DNA from: Massilia sp. UMI-21 | GTDB lineage: Bacteria; Pseudomonadota; Gammaproteobacteria; Burkholderiales; Burkholderiaceae_D | Length of the DNA stretch: 64,000 bases | Reading direction: 5' to 3' | Assembly (NCBI GenBank): GCA_015277795.1 | Contig: CP063848.1 | Location: forward strand, 4,216,001-4,280,000 | Shown: in pieces, positions 1 through 9,101 of the stretch | How the letters are laid out: each line of letters starts with the position of its first letter | How positions within the stretch are numbered: position 1 is the stretch's first letter | The notes under the pieces: generated by a model | What the model saw: the letters and a program-made list of their open reading frames with translations, nothing else | What the model was told of the DNA's origin: nothing | Databases searched by the model: none | Program-made: the position numbers and the translations under genes

Positions 1-195
1 GTGCACGCCTTCCCGGGCCACATCGCCTGCGATTCGGCCTCGAATTCGGAGATCGTGATTCCCTTGATCAAGGACGGCGAGGTGCTCGGCGTGTTCGACA
101 TCGACAGCCCCTCGCTCGACCGCTTCTCCGACGACGACCGTGACGGGCTGGAACGCATGCTGGCCGCCTTCGTGGACGGCACCGATTTTTCCTGA
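1..195 (+). CDS. msrC: Free methionine-(R)-sulfoxide reductase (GAF domain), C-terminal part
   Basis: The frame is open from the first base, so the N-terminus lies outside the window. The visible 64 residues match the end of the fRMsr (YebR/MsrC) GAF domain: a His-Ile-Ala-Cys-Asp stretch carrying one of the conserved redox cysteines, then SEIVIPL and GVFDIDSP, which are typical of the last strands of this fold. These enzymes reduce free methionine-R-sulfoxide in the cytoplasm with thioredoxin. The gene ends 21 bases before transaldolase on the same strand. Family assignment rests on motif memory only. Confidence 0.8.
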   Translation: MHAFPGHIACDSASNSEIVIPLIKDGEVLGVFDIDSPSLDRFSDDDRDGLERMLAAFVDGTDFS

Positions 196-216
196 TTTCT
201 TCACTTTGCTCTCACC

Positions 217-1146
217 ATGAACCAACTCGAACAACTCAAGCAATACACCACCGTGGTCGCCGACACCGGCGACTTCCAGTCGATCAAGGCCTACGCGCCG
301 CAGGATGCGACGACCAACCCGTCGCTGATCCTGAAGGCCGTGCAGAAGCCGGAATACCGTCCGCTGCTCGAGAAAGCCGTTGCCGACGCGCCGCACGCGA
401 CGGTCGATGAAATCGTCGACAATCTGCTGATCGGTTTCGGCGTCGAGATCCTGAAGTACGTGCCGGGCCGCGTCTCGACCGAGATCGATGCCGCGCTGTC
501 TTTCGACACCGAAGCCACCGTCGCCAAGGGCCGCGAACTGATCGCCCTGTACGAAAAGGCCGGCGTGTCGCGCGAGCGCGTCCTGATCAAGATCGCCTCG
601 ACCTGGGAAGGCATCCGCGCCGCCGAGATCCTGGAGCGCGAAGGCATCCACTGCAACCTGACCCTGCTGTTCTCGCTGTGCCAGGCGGTCGCCTGCGCCG
701 AAGCCGGCGTCAAGCTGATCTCGCCTTTCGTCGGCCGCATCTACGACTGGTACAAGAAATCGACCGGTACCGACTACCAGGGCGCCGACGATCCGGGCGT
801 GCAGTCGGTCAAGGGCATCTACCAGTACTACCGCAAGTTCGGCTATCAAACCGAAGTGATGGGCGCCAGCTTCCGCAACACCTCGCAGATCCTGGAGCTG
901 AGCGGTTGCGACCTGCTCACCATCTCGCCCGACCTGCTGCAGAAGCTGGCCGACAGCGATGCGCCGGTCGAGCGCAAGCTGGTGGCGGAAGCGATCGCCG
1001 ATGTCGCGAAGATCGCGATGGACGAGAAAACCTTCCGCTTCATGCTGAACGAAGACGCGATGGCGACCGAGAAGCTGGCCGAAGGCATCCGCGCCTTCGT
1101 GGCCGATTCGATCAAGCTGAAGAAGATGATCGAAGAAATGAAGTAA
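217..1146 (+). CDS. tal: Transaldolase (class I, TalB type)
   Basis: This 309-residue protein is full length for the TalA/TalB type. It transfers a dihydroxyacetone unit between sugar phosphates in the non-oxidative pentose phosphate pathway. Visible signatures are DATTNPSL near residue 30, the Schiff-base lysine in [11 protein letters not shown] (Lys125), and the NLTLLFS / [13 protein letters not shown] block. The ATG at 217 lies just after the upstream reductase gene, so the two may be cotranscribed. A strong hairpin terminator follows directly. Nothing looks unusual. Confidence 0.97.
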   Translation: MNQLEQLKQYTTVVADTGDFQSIKAYAPQDATTNPSLILKAVQKPEYRPLLEKAVADAPHATVDEIVDNLLIGFGVEILKYVPGRVSTEIDAALSFDTEATVAKGRELIALYEKAGVSRERVLIKIASTWEGIRAAEILEREGIHCNLTLLFSLCQAVACAEAGVKLISPFVGRIYDWYKKSTGTDYQGADDPGVQSVKGIYQYYRKFGYQTEVMGASFRNTSQILELSGCDLLTISPDLLQKLADSDAPVERKLVAEAIADVAKIAMDEKTFRFMLNEDAMATEKLAEGIRAFVADSIKLKKMIEEMK

Positions 1147-1151
1147 AAAAG

Positions 1152-1175
1152 AAAACGCGCCTCGGCGCGTTTTTT
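1152..1175. terminator. Rho-independent terminator of tal
   Basis: A 9-bp stem (AAAACGCGC / GCGCGTTTT) with a CTCG loop starts five bases after the tal stop and runs into T residues. An A-rich stretch on the left side means it could also stop transcription arriving from the convergent tetR-type gene. Confidence 0.85.
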
Positions 1176-1242
1176 GCAGGGTGGTCCGGGGCGCGTCCAC
1201 TCCACCGACGCGCCGTGGCGGACCTGGCCGGCGCCGTCCGCC

Positions 1243-1878
1243 CTATGGCGCCCCGGCATCGGCCGCCCGTAGTCCGTTCAGGTAGGTATCGATCACCGTC
1301 CCGCCCAGCGCCATCAGGTCGAACCAGCTCGGCTCGAAGATCCAATTGCGGATCAGGCCATCGACCAGGATCCAGCCGCCCTGCGCCGCCGCCAGCGTGG
1401 TCACGCCCGGGCGCAGCATGCCCTTCTCCTGCGCCTGCTTCAGGTGCCCTTCCATCCGGTCCTGCCACAGGCCGATCGATTCGCGCCGGCGTGCGCGCAC
1501 CGCGTCCACTTCGTCGATGAATTCGGTCTTCAGGGTGGCGATCTCGAACACCCGGCGCGCCTTTTCGTCTTCCACCACGATGCGCAGCACCGCCAGCATG
1601 TCGTCGCGCAGGCACTGCAGCGGGTCCCTGACGTCGCGCTGCTGGTCGAGTTGCTGCATCGCCTCGTCCATCGGCATCTTGGCACGATCGAACATGGCAT
1701 TGAAGAGCGCACCTTTGTCCAGGAAATGCCAATAGATCGCACCGCGCGTGACTCCCGCAGCGGTCGCAATATGCTGTAAAGTCGTCCTTGATACGCCTTG
1801 TTGGGCGAACAATCTTTCTGCAGCGTCAAGGATGCTGTCGCGGGTCGCCGCAGCCTCCGCCTTGGTTTTACGTGCCAT
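1243..1878 (-). CDS. acrR: TetR/AcrR-family repressor of the adjacent efflux operon
   Basis: The protein has 211 residues when started at the ATG at 1878 (MARKTKAEAAATRD). The frame stays open further upstream, but that extension has no TetR similarity and crosses the divergent promoter region. The N-terminal helix-turn-helix is clear: TRDSILDAAERLFAQQG, then GVTRGAIYWHF at about residues 33-45, which is the AcrR/TtgR/MexZ-type pattern. The C-terminal two thirds is the helical ligand-binding domain. It is divergent from the RND efflux operon starting at 2033, the usual arrangement for a local repressor of drug efflux. The regulatory link is inferred from position. Confidence 0.9.
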   Translation of the reverse strand: MARKTKAEAAATRDSILDAAERLFAQQGVSRTTLQHIATAAGVTRGAIYWHFLDKGALFNAMFDRAKMPMDEAMQQLDQQRDVRDPLQCLRDDMLAVLRIVVEDEKARRVFEIATLKTEFIDEVDAVRARRRESIGLWQDRMEGHLKQAQEKGMLRPGVTTLAAAQGGWILVDGLIRNWIFEPSWFDLMALGGTVIDTYLNGLRAADAGAP

Positions 1879-1918
1879 TTTTTTTGTGCCTTTCGATTTG
1901 AAGAGGCGCTCCAGCAAT

Positions 1919-1944
1919 AAACATACAGTCGTGATAGTATATAA
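1919..1944. promoter_or_regulatory. Candidate AcrR-type operator / divergent promoter region
   Basis: The 154-base gap between the TetR gene and the adaptor gene is AT-rich compared with its surroundings. It contains an imperfect inverted repeat, ACATAC (1921-1926) and GTATAT (1937-1942), separated by 10 bases. AcrR-like operators have the same ACATAC...GTATGT half-site pattern. The site is a candidate only, because the second half-site is mismatched and I cannot place the promoters with confidence. Confidence 0.4.
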
Positions 1945-2032
1945 AGCTGTTCCCAAAAGCCAGTAACAATTCGCGCGCGGTCCATGTATTTGCGCGGGAT
2001 ATCGAAACAACAATGAGAAGGAAGCATACGTA

Positions 2033-3358
2033 ATGCGCTCAGACCACTCCTCCCTGTCCCCGACTCTTTCGCTGAGCCGCGTCGCCGCGGGCACCCTGGT
2101 GGCCATCGCCCTGCTGTCGGGTTGCGGCAAGAAAGACGCCGCCCCGGCCGCGGGCGGCCCTGGCGGCGGGATGCCGGCGCCGGAAGTCGGCGTCATCACC
2201 ACCAGGTACGAACCTGTCGCCCTGCTGACCGAACTGCCGGCGCGCGCCGAGCCGGTCCGCACTTCGCAGGTCCGCGCCCGCGTGGACGGCGTGGTGCTCA
2301 AGCGCCTGTTCAACGAAGGCAGCGAAGTCAAGCAGGGACAGTCCCTGTACCAGATCGATCCTGCCCCCTACCAGGCGCGCCTCGCCGCGGCCCAGGCCGA
2401 CGTCGGCAGCGCCCAGGCCACCCTGAACCAGGCCACCGCACAGGCCGAGCGCTACAAGCCGCTGGTCGAGGCCAACGCCATCAGCAAGCAGGAATATACC
2501 AATGCCGTGGCCGCCCAGAAGCAGGCCGAAGCCGCCCTGGCGGCCGCCCGGGCCCAGGTGCGCATCGCCCAGATCAATGCCGGCTACGCCAACGTCTACG
2601 CCCCGATCTCGGGCCGCATCGGCCGCTCCCTGGTGACCGAAGGCGCCCTGGTCTCGGCCGCCCAGGCCACCGAGATGGCGCTGATCCAGCAGACCGACCC
2701 GATGTACCTGAACATCACCCAGTCCGCCAGCGAACTGCAGCGCCTGCGCAAGCAGGCCGGCGGCAACGTGAAGGATGCGCCGGTGAGCGTGATCCTGGAC
2801 GACGGCACCGAGCTGGCGACCAAGGGCCGCCTGCTGTTCTCGGACGTCACGGTCGACCCGAGCACCGGCCAGGTCAGCCTGCGCGCCACGGTGCCCAACC
2901 CCGGCAACGCCCTGCTGCCGGGCCAGTACGTGCGCGTGCGCCTGGCCCAGGCCGAGCTCCCGAACGGCATCGTGGTGCCGCAACAGGCGGTCACCCGCGG
3001 TGGCCCGCAGGGCGATACGCTGATGGTGGTCGGCCCGGACAACAAGCCGGCCCCGCGCGTCGTCAAGATCGGCTCGCAGCAGGGCGCCAACTGGATCGTC
3101 ACCGACGGCCTGAAGGAAGGCGAACGCGTGATGGTCGACGGCTTCCAGAAGCTGCAGATGTTGCCGCCGGGTACGCCGGTCAAGGCGGTGCCTTGGCAGT
3201 CGCCGCAAGCAGCCGCGCCCGGGTCAGTCCCCGCTGCGAGCCCGGCCAAGGCCGCCGCCGGCCAGGCCGCCGCCGCCGACGCGCGCCAGCTGCCTGCCTC
3301 GGCCCCGTCGGGCTCCACCGCCGGCGCCGCGCCGGCAGCCGCCTCGACGCGCAACTAA
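2033..3358 (+). CDS. acrA: RND efflux periplasmic adaptor subunit (AcrA/MexA family)
   Basis: This 441-residue lipoprotein links an inner-membrane RND pump to its outer-membrane channel. The N-terminus has a signal and lipobox LLSGC with Cys31 as the lipidated residue. The usual domains follow: membrane-proximal and lipoyl segments (RARVDGVVLKRLFNEGSEVKQGQ, about 80-105), an Ala/Gln-rich helical hairpin (about 110-185), a second lipoyl half (YAPISGRIGRS) and a beta-barrel. The last ~50 residues are a low-complexity Ala/Pro tail. The ATG at 2033 has an AAGGAAG-like ribosome site upstream. It is the first gene of a three-gene operon. Confidence 0.96.
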   Translation: MRSDHSSLSPTLSLSRVAAGTLVAIALLSGCGKKDAAPAAGGPGGGMPAPEVGVITTRYEPVALLTELPARAEPVRTSQVRARVDGVVLKRLFNEGSEVKQGQSLYQIDPAPYQARLAAAQADVGSAQATLNQATAQAERYKPLVEANAISKQEYTNAVAAQKQAEAALAAARAQVRIAQINAGYANVYAPISGRIGRSLVTEGALVSAAQATEMALIQQTDPMYLNITQSASELQRLRKQAGGNVKDAPVSVILDDGTELATKGRLLFSDVTVDPSTGQVSLRATVPNPGNALLPGQYVRVRLAQAELPNGIVVPQQAVTRGGPQGDTLMVVGPDNKPAPRVVKIGSQQGANWIVTDGLKEGERVMVDGFQKLQMLPPGTPVKAVPWQSPQAAAPGSVPAASPAKAAAGQAAAADARQLPASAPSGSTAGAAPAAASTRN

Positions 3359-3386
3359 GCGCCAGAAAAAAAAACAGGACTAATTC

Positions 3387-6300
3387 ATGGCACGTTTCTT
3401 CATTGACCGCCCTATTTTCGCCTGGGTGATCGCGCTGTTCATCATGGTGATCGGCGCGGTCTCGATCACCCAGCTGCCGATCGCGCAGTATCCGAACGTG
3501 GCGCCGCCATCGATCGTGATCAACGCCGCCTACCCGGGCGCCTCGGCGCAGACCCTGGAAGACTCGGTCATCTCCGTCATCGAGCGCGAGATGAACGGCT
3601 CCCCGGGCCTCGTCTACATGGAATCGAGCAGCACCGCCAACGGCAGCGGCTCGATCACCCTGACTTTCGAAACCGGCACCAACCCCGAGCTGGCGCAGGT
3701 GGACGTCCAGAACCGCCTGTCGCGCGCGGCCCCGCGCCTGCCGGCGGCGGTGAACCAGCAGGGCGTGCGCGTCGACAAGGTGCGCGCGAACTTCCTGCTG
3801 TTCACCATCCTGTCCTCCGACGATCCGAAATGGGACCCGATCGCGCTGGGCGACTACGCCTCGCGCACCGTGCTCCCGGAAATCCAGCGCATCAAGGGCG
3901 TCGGCACCGCGCAGCTGTTCGGTACCGAGCGCGCGATGCGGGTCTGGATCGACCCGGCCAAGCTGGTGGGTTTCCGCCTGTCCCCGGCCGACGTCAATAG
4001 CGCGATCCGCAGCCAGAACGCCCAGGTGGCCTCCGGCACCATTGGCGAACTGCCGCTGGCGCAGGGCCAGGAAATCACCGCGACCGTGGTGGTGACCGGC
4101 CAGCTCTCCAGCGTCGAACAGTTCGGCAACATCGTGCTGCGCGCGAATCCGGACGGCTCGACCGTCCGCCTGAAGGATGTGGCCCGCATCGAAATCGGTG
4201 CCCAGGCCTATGGCACCTCGGCGCGCCTGAACGGCAAGCCGTCCACCGGTATCGGCGTGCAGCTGGCGCCGTCCGGCAATGCGCTGGAGACCGCGCGCCT
4301 GGTGAAGGAACGCATGGCGGAACTGTCGAAGTTCTTCCCGGCGGGAATGAAGGCCACCGTGCCGTTCGACAGCTCGAAGTTCATCGACATCTCGATCGAG
4401 CAGGTGCTGCATACCCTGGTCGAGGCGCTGGTGCTGGTGTTCCTGGTGATGTACCTGTTCCTGCAGAACTTCCGCTACACGATCATTCCGACCATCGTGG
4501 TCCCGGTGGCGCTTCTGGGCTCGCTGGGCACGCTGCTGGCGCTGGGTTACTCGATCAACGTACTGACCATGTTCGGCATGGTGCTGGTGATCGGTATCGT
4601 GGTCGACGACGCCATCGTGGTCGTCGAGAACGTCGAACGCATCATGTCCGAAGAAGGCCTGCCGCCGCTGCAGGCGACCCGCAAGGCCATGGGCCAGATC
4701 TCGGGCGCGATTATCGGCGTGACCGTGGTGCTGATGTCGGTGTTCGTGCCGCTCGCCTTCTTCGCCGGCGCGGTGGGTAACATCTACCGCCAGTTCTCGG
4801 TCGTCATGGTGTCCTCGATCGCCTTCTCGGCCTTCCTGGCGCTGTCCCTGACCCCGGCCCTGTGCGCGCACCTGCTCAAACCGGTCGAAGCCGGCCACCA
4901 CCACGAGAAGCGCGGCTTCTTCGGCTGGTTCAACCGCAAGTTCGGCGCCACCGCCAAGGGCTACGAAGGCTGGGTCGGCAAGCTGATTCGCAACTCCGGC
5001 CGTGCGCTGGTGGCTTTCGTGCTGGTCTGCGGCCTGGTGACGCTGTTCTTCACCCGCCTGCCGAATTCCTTCCTGCCGAACGAAGACCAGGGCTACGTGA
5101 TCGCCAACATCCAGCTGCCGCCGGGCGCGACGCTGGAACGCACCAACGAGGTGATGCGCACCGCCGAGGCCTTCATCATGAAGCAGCCGGAAGTGGCCAA
5201 CATGGTCAGCGTGCTGGGCTTCTCGTTCTCGGGCGCGGGCCAGAACATGGCGCTGGCCTTCATTCCGCTGAAGGACTGGGACGAGCGCAAGGGCGAGAAT
5301 TCCAGCGCCCAGGCCGTGGCCGGCCGCATCATCGGCGGCCTGTCCGGCGTGCGCGATGCCTTCATCTTCGCGCTGTCGCCCCCGCCGATCCCGGAACTGG
5401 GTCGCGGCACCGGCTTCAGCTTCCGCCTGCAGGACCGCGGCGGCAACGGCCACGACGCCCTGCTGGCGGCGCGCAACCAGCTGCTCGGCATGGCGGCGCA
5501 GAGCCCGGTCCTGGCCGGCGTGCGTCCGGAAGGCCTGGAAGACGCCCCGCAGGTCCGGCTCGACATCGACCGCGACAAGGCGCAGGCGCTGGGCGTGAGC
5601 TTCGATGCCATCAATACCGCGATCTCGACCTCGCTCGGCTCGTCGTATGTCAACGACTTCCCGAACGCCGGCCGCCTGCAGCGCGTGGTGGTGCAGGCCG
5701 ACGCCGCCGCCCGCATGCAGCCGGACGACCTGCTGCGCCTGAACGCGCTCAATGCCCAGGGCCAGCCGGTGCCGCTGTCCTCGTTTGCGACCACGCGCTG
5801 GGTGACCGGTCCGATGCAGACCCTGCGCTACAACGGCTATCCGGCGATGAGCATCTCGGGCGACGCCAAGCCGGGCTACTCCACCGGCGACGCGCTGGCC
5901 GAGATGGAGCGCCTGGCAGCCAAGCTGCCGCCGGGCTTCGCCTTCGAATGGACCGGCCAGTCGCGCGAGGAACAGCTTTCGGGCGGCACCATGGGCATCC
6001 TGATGGCCTTCTCGCTGCTGGCGATCTTCCTGGCCCTGGCCGCGCTGTATGAAAGCTGGTCGATCCCGGTGTCGGTGCTGCTGGTGGTGCCTTTCGGTAT
6101 CCTGGGCGCCGTGCTGGCGGCCATGCTGCGCGGCTACCCGAACGACGTGTACTTCAAGATCGGCCTGGTGACCATCATCGGCCTGGCGGCCAAGAACGCG
6201 GTCCTGATCATCGAGTTCGCGAAGGACCTGCAGGCGCAGGGCAAGTCGCCGATGGAAGCGGCGATCGAGGCGGCGCACCTGCGCTTCCGCCCGATCATCA

Positions 6301-6548
6301 TGACCTCGCTGGCCTTCATCCTCGGCGTGCTGCCGCTGGTGATCGCCGGCGGCGCGGGCTCGGCATCGCAGCGCGCGATCGGTACCGGGGTGATGGGCGG
6401 TATGATGACGGCTTCCACGCTCGGCGTGCTGTTCGTGCCGCTGTTCTTCGTGGTGGTTCGCAAGATCTTCAAGGGCAGCAAGCGCCAGCAGGAGAAGTTC
6501 GCGCACCATGGAGAAACCGCTCCGGTAGTCGAAGGAAAACAACCATGA
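3387..6548 (+). CDS. acrB: RND multidrug efflux transporter, HAE1 family (AcrB/MexB)
   Basis: This 1053-residue proton-driven inner-membrane pump exports hydrophobic drugs from the periplasm and bilayer. The N-terminus MARFFIDRPIFAWVIALFIM is diagnostic of HAE1 pumps. The proton-relay pair Asp407-Asp408 lies in the GIVVDDAIVVVENVER helix, and the relay lysine lies in GLAAKNAVLIIEFAKD near residue 936. The length is normal and both halves of the internal duplication are present. It follows the adaptor gene by 28 bases and overlaps the next gene by 4 (ATGA). The substrate range cannot be read from the sequence. Confidence 0.97.
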   Translation: MARFFIDRPIFAWVIALFIMVIGAVSITQLPIAQYPNVAPPSIVINAAYPGASAQTLEDSVISVIEREMNGSPGLVYMESSSTANGSGSITLTFETGTNPELAQVDVQNRLSRAAPRLPAAVNQQGVRVDKVRANFLLFTILSSDDPKWDPIALGDYASRTVLPEIQRIKGVGTAQLFGTERAMRVWIDPAKLVGFRLSPADVNSAIRSQNAQVASGTIGELPLAQGQEITATVVVTGQLSSVEQFGNIVLRANPDGSTVRLKDVARIEIGAQAYGTSARLNGKPSTGIGVQLAPSGNALETARLVKERMAELSKFFPAGMKATVPFDSSKFIDISIEQVLHTLVEALVLVFLVMYLFLQNFRYTIIPTIVVPVALLGSLGTLLALGYSINVLTMFGMVLVIGIVVDDAIVVVENVERIMSEEGLPPLQATRKAMGQISGAIIGVTVVLMSVFVPLAFFAGAVGNIYRQFSVVMVSSIAFSAFLALSLTPALCAHLLKPVEAGHHHEKRGFFGWFNRKFGATAKGYEGWVGKLIRNSGRALVAFVLVCGLVTLFFTRLPNSFLPNEDQGYVIANIQLPPGATLERTNEVMRTAEAFIMKQPEVANMVSVLGFSFSGAGQNMALAFIPLKDWDERKGENSSAQAVAGRIIGGLSGVRDAFIFALSPPPIPELGRGTGFSFRLQDRGGNGHDALLAARNQLLGMAAQSPVLAGVRPEGLEDAPQVRLDIDRDKAQALGVSFDAINTAISTSLGSSYVNDFPNAGRLQRVVVQADAAARMQPDDLLRLNALNAQGQPVPLSSFATTRWVTGPMQTLRYNGYPAMSISGDAKPGYSTGDALAEMERLAAKLPPGFAFEWTGQSREEQLSGGTMGILMAFSLLAIFLALAALYESWSIPVSVLLVVPFGILGAVLAAMLRGYPNDVYFKIGLVTIIGLAAKNAVLIIEFAKDLQAQGKSPMEAAIEAAHLRFRPIIMTSLAFILGVLPLVIAGGAGSASQRAIGTGVMGGMMTASTLGVLFVPLFFVVVRKIFKGSKRQQEKFAHHGETAPVVEGKQP

Positions 6549-7987
6549 CCAATAACATGAAAAAACTGACTCCGCCCGCCTTTGGCATCACATTGGCAAT
6601 GCTGCTGTCGGGCTGCATGTCGCTGGCGCCGAAGTACGAGCGTCCGGCGGCGCCGGTGGTCCAGGCCTTCCCCGAGCTGGCCAAGCCGGCCGGCGCCCCC
6701 GCCGCCCAGCTGGCGAACCAGCCGGCGCCCGCCATCGCATGGCGGCAATTCTTCCCGCATCCGCAGCTGCGTGGGCTGATCGAGCAGGCGCTGGCAAACA
6801 ACCGCGACCTGCGCATCTCGATCGCCAACGTCGAACAGGCGCGCGCCCAGTACCGCATCCAGCGCGCCGAGCGCCTGCCCAGCGTGGGCCTGGGCATCAG
6901 CGGCACGCGCCAGACCACCGGCGAAGACCAGCCGATCAACAGCCTGTACCAGTCGGGGTTCTCGGTCTCAAGCTTCGAACTCGACCTGTTCGGCCGGGTG
7001 CGCAACCTGTCCGAAGCGGCGCTGGCGCAGTTCCTGGCGACCGAAGAGGCGCGCAAGTCGGCGCAGATCAGCCTGATCTCGTCGGTGGCCAACGTCTACC
7101 TGCAACTGCTGGCCGACGAAGAGCTGCTGGCGATCACCCAGCAGACCCTGGACACGCGCCGCGAGTCGCTGCGCCTGACCCAGCTGCGCTTCGACAATGG
7201 CGTCTCCTCGCGCTTCGAGTTGCAGCAGGCGCGCTCGCTGGTGGAAACCGCGCTGGCCACGCTCGCGGCCCAGCAGCGCCAGCGCGCGCAAGACCTGAAC
7301 CTGCTGACGCTGCTGGTCGGGTCGCCGGTGCCGGCGGCGGCGGCAAGCGGCGCCACCCTGGCCTCGACCGACCTGCCGGACCTGCCGGCCGGCCTGCCCT
7401 CGGACCTGCTGACCAATCGTCCGGACATCCTGGCGGCCGAGCAGCAGCTGATCGCGGCCAACGCCAACATCGGCGCGGCGCGCGCCAACTTCTTCCCGCG
7501 CATTACGCTGACCGGCAGCGTGGGCAGCGCCAGCACCGAGCTCTCCGGCCTGTTCGAGAGCGGCTCCTACGGCTGGAGCTTCGCGCCGCAGGCGATCCTG
7601 CCGATCTTCGACTACGGCCGCAACACCGCGGTGCTGGGCACTGCCCGTGCCCAGCGCGAGATCGCGGTGGCCCAGTACGAGCGCTCGATCCAGACCGCGT
7701 TCCGCGAGGTGGCCGATGCGCTGGCCGGGCAGGCGACCTTCAGCGAGCAGCTGCGCGCCCAGCGCGCGGTGGCCGAAGCCGAGGCCGACCGCTTCAACCT
7801 GGCCGACCTGCGCTACCGCAACGGCGCGGCCAGCTACCTCGAACTGCTGGACGCGCAGCGCGCGCTGTTCCAGGCCCAGCAGGCGGCGGTGCAGGCCAAC
7901 CTGCAACGCCTGCAGAACCAGGTCACGCTGTACAGCGTGCTGGGCGGCGGGTGGACGGAGCCGGCCCCGCCGGTGGCGGCGCGCTGA
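6545..7987 (+). CDS. Outer-membrane efflux channel lipoprotein (NodT/OprM family)
   Basis: This 480-residue protein forms the outer-membrane duct of the tripartite pump. It has a lipoprotein signal with lipobox LLSGC (Cys24), then the APKYERP start typical of NodT-family factors. Two OEP repeats follow, each with long Ala/Gln/Arg-rich helices and a short beta stretch (SFELDLFGR; APQAILPIFDYGR). The ATG at 6545 overlaps the pump stop codon by 4 bases, so translation is coupled. An in-frame ATG at 6557 is an alternative start. A hairpin terminator ends the operon 24 bases after the stop. Confidence 0.95.
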   Translation: MTNNMKKLTPPAFGITLAMLLSGCMSLAPKYERPAAPVVQAFPELAKPAGAPAAQLANQPAPAIAWRQFFPHPQLRGLIEQALANNRDLRISIANVEQARAQYRIQRAERLPSVGLGISGTRQTTGEDQPINSLYQSGFSVSSFELDLFGRVRNLSEAALAQFLATEEARKSAQISLISSVANVYLQLLADEELLAITQQTLDTRRESLRLTQLRFDNGVSSRFELQQARSLVETALATLAAQQRQRAQDLNLLTLLVGSPVPAAAASGATLASTDLPDLPAGLPSDLLTNRPDILAAEQQLIAANANIGAARANFFPRITLTGSVGSASTELSGLFESGSYGWSFAPQAILPIFDYGRNTAVLGTARAQREIAVAQYERSIQTAFREVADALAGQATFSEQLRAQRAVAEAEADRFNLADLRYRNGAASYLELLDAQRALFQAQQAAVQANLQRLQNQVTLYSVLGGGWTEPAPPVAAR

Positions 7988-8011
7988 GCGCCGCGCCGGA
8001 CCCGATCCGAA

Positions 8012-8036
8012 GCCGGGCCTGGCGCCCGGCTTTTTT
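8012..8036 (+). terminator. Terminator of the RND efflux operon
   Basis: A GCCGGGC / GCCCGGC stem of 7 bp with a 5-base loop is followed by six T residues, shortly after the channel gene stop. Confidence 0.85.
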
Positions 8037-8147
8037 GCGGGCGTCCCGCGCCTGCAGGCACGTTGAAACGCGGAATCGAAGCGCTGCGGGTGTGCGCAAA
8101 TGGCTACACTGGACGCATGAACGCTGGGGGCTCGCCGCCCGACTGCC

Positions 8148-9053
8148 ATGCGCAAATTCGCCCGCACACACTGGAAAATCCTCATCGCGATCCTGCTGGC
8201 GATCGCGTTGGCGACACTGACGCTGGAAACCGATTCCGCCGTCCGCGCATCCGGTCCCGCATCCGGTCCCGAACTGTCCGTCCGTCTGCGCGCGCACGTC
8301 GGCGCGCTCGCCAGTCACGAGCACGACAGCGCCGCGCCGCAAGCGCTGGAGCAGGCGGCGCGCCATATCGAAACCACGCTGGCGGGCTATGGCTACGGAT
8401 TGCACCGGCAAGAATACGAAGCCGGCGGCCAGAATGTGCGCAACATCGAAGTCGCGATCGCCAACACCGCGCCGGGCGCCAGGCCCGAGCGCATCTTCAT
8501 CGTCGGGGCACGCTACGACGCGGCGCCTGGCGCCCAGGTCGGCAAGCGCAGTGACGCGGACCGTGGCAGCGGCACCGCCGCCGTGCTGGAACTGGCGCGC
8601 CTGCTCAAGACCATGCGGCCGAGCCGCGGCACCGAAGTCAGGTTCGTGTTCTTCGTAAACGCGGCCCCGCCCACGCCCCCGGCGAATGCCACGGGCGAGC
8701 AGATCGGCGGCATGCCCTACGCGAGCACCGGCAACTTCATTGCCTTCGCGGGTACGCTGGAATCGTCGGCCCGGGTGCGGCAGGCCCTGGCGGCCTTCCA
8801 GGCCCGGCCGGACTTCCCGACCGAAGGGCTGGCGGCGCCGGCCCACGCGATGGGCGTGACCTGGTCGGACCATGCCTCCTACAAGCGGCATGGCTACCCT
8901 GCCCTGATGATCACCGACACCGCCTTCCTGCGCTACCCCTACTACCACACGCTCGACGACACCGCGCAGCTGCGCGATTACGCCGGCATGGCGCGCGTGC
9001 TGGAGGGACTGGCGCGCACCATCGACGCGCTCGCGGGCGCGGCGCGGACCTAG
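8148..9053 (+). CDS. Membrane-anchored M28-family peptidase homologue, probably catalytically dead
   Basis: The protein has 301 residues, with one N-terminal membrane segment (about 10-27) and an M28 (aminopeptidase Y/S-like) fold outside the cytoplasm. The C-terminal block WSDHASYKRHGYPALMITDT...PYYHT is well conserved and keeps the last ligand His267. Earlier metal sites are altered. The usual HxD histidine is Arg122 (GARYDA). The catalytic Glu-Glu pair normally seen as VNEEPP is Ala172-Ala173 (VNAAPP). The segment that normally carries the next acidic ligand is shortened. A short DNA duplication gives ASGPASGP at 35-42. Family is seen; loss of activity is inferred from remembered alignments. 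Confidence 0.8.
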   Translation: MRKFARTHWKILIAILLAIALATLTLETDSAVRASGPASGPELSVRLRAHVGALASHEHDSAAPQALEQAARHIETTLAGYGYGLHRQEYEAGGQNVRNIEVAIANTAPGARPERIFIVGARYDAAPGAQVGKRSDADRGSGTAAVLELARLLKTMRPSRGTEVRFVFFVNAAPPTPPANATGEQIGGMPYASTGNFIAFAGTLESSARVRQALAAFQARPDFPTEGLAAPAHAMGVTWSDHASYKRHGYPALMITDTAFLRYPYYHTLDDTAQLRDYAGMARVLEGLARTIDALAGAART

Positions 9054-9101
9054 ACCCCATCGTTGGCAGCGATCACCGCGTGGTCGGGAGGCCCGCCCAC
9101 G

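Noticed and set aside
3180..6542. A 1120-codon open frame on the minus strand across the RND pump gene
   Set aside because: It mirrors acrB codon by codon, is rich in His/Arg/Gln as expected from the complement of high-GC codons, and has no family motif.
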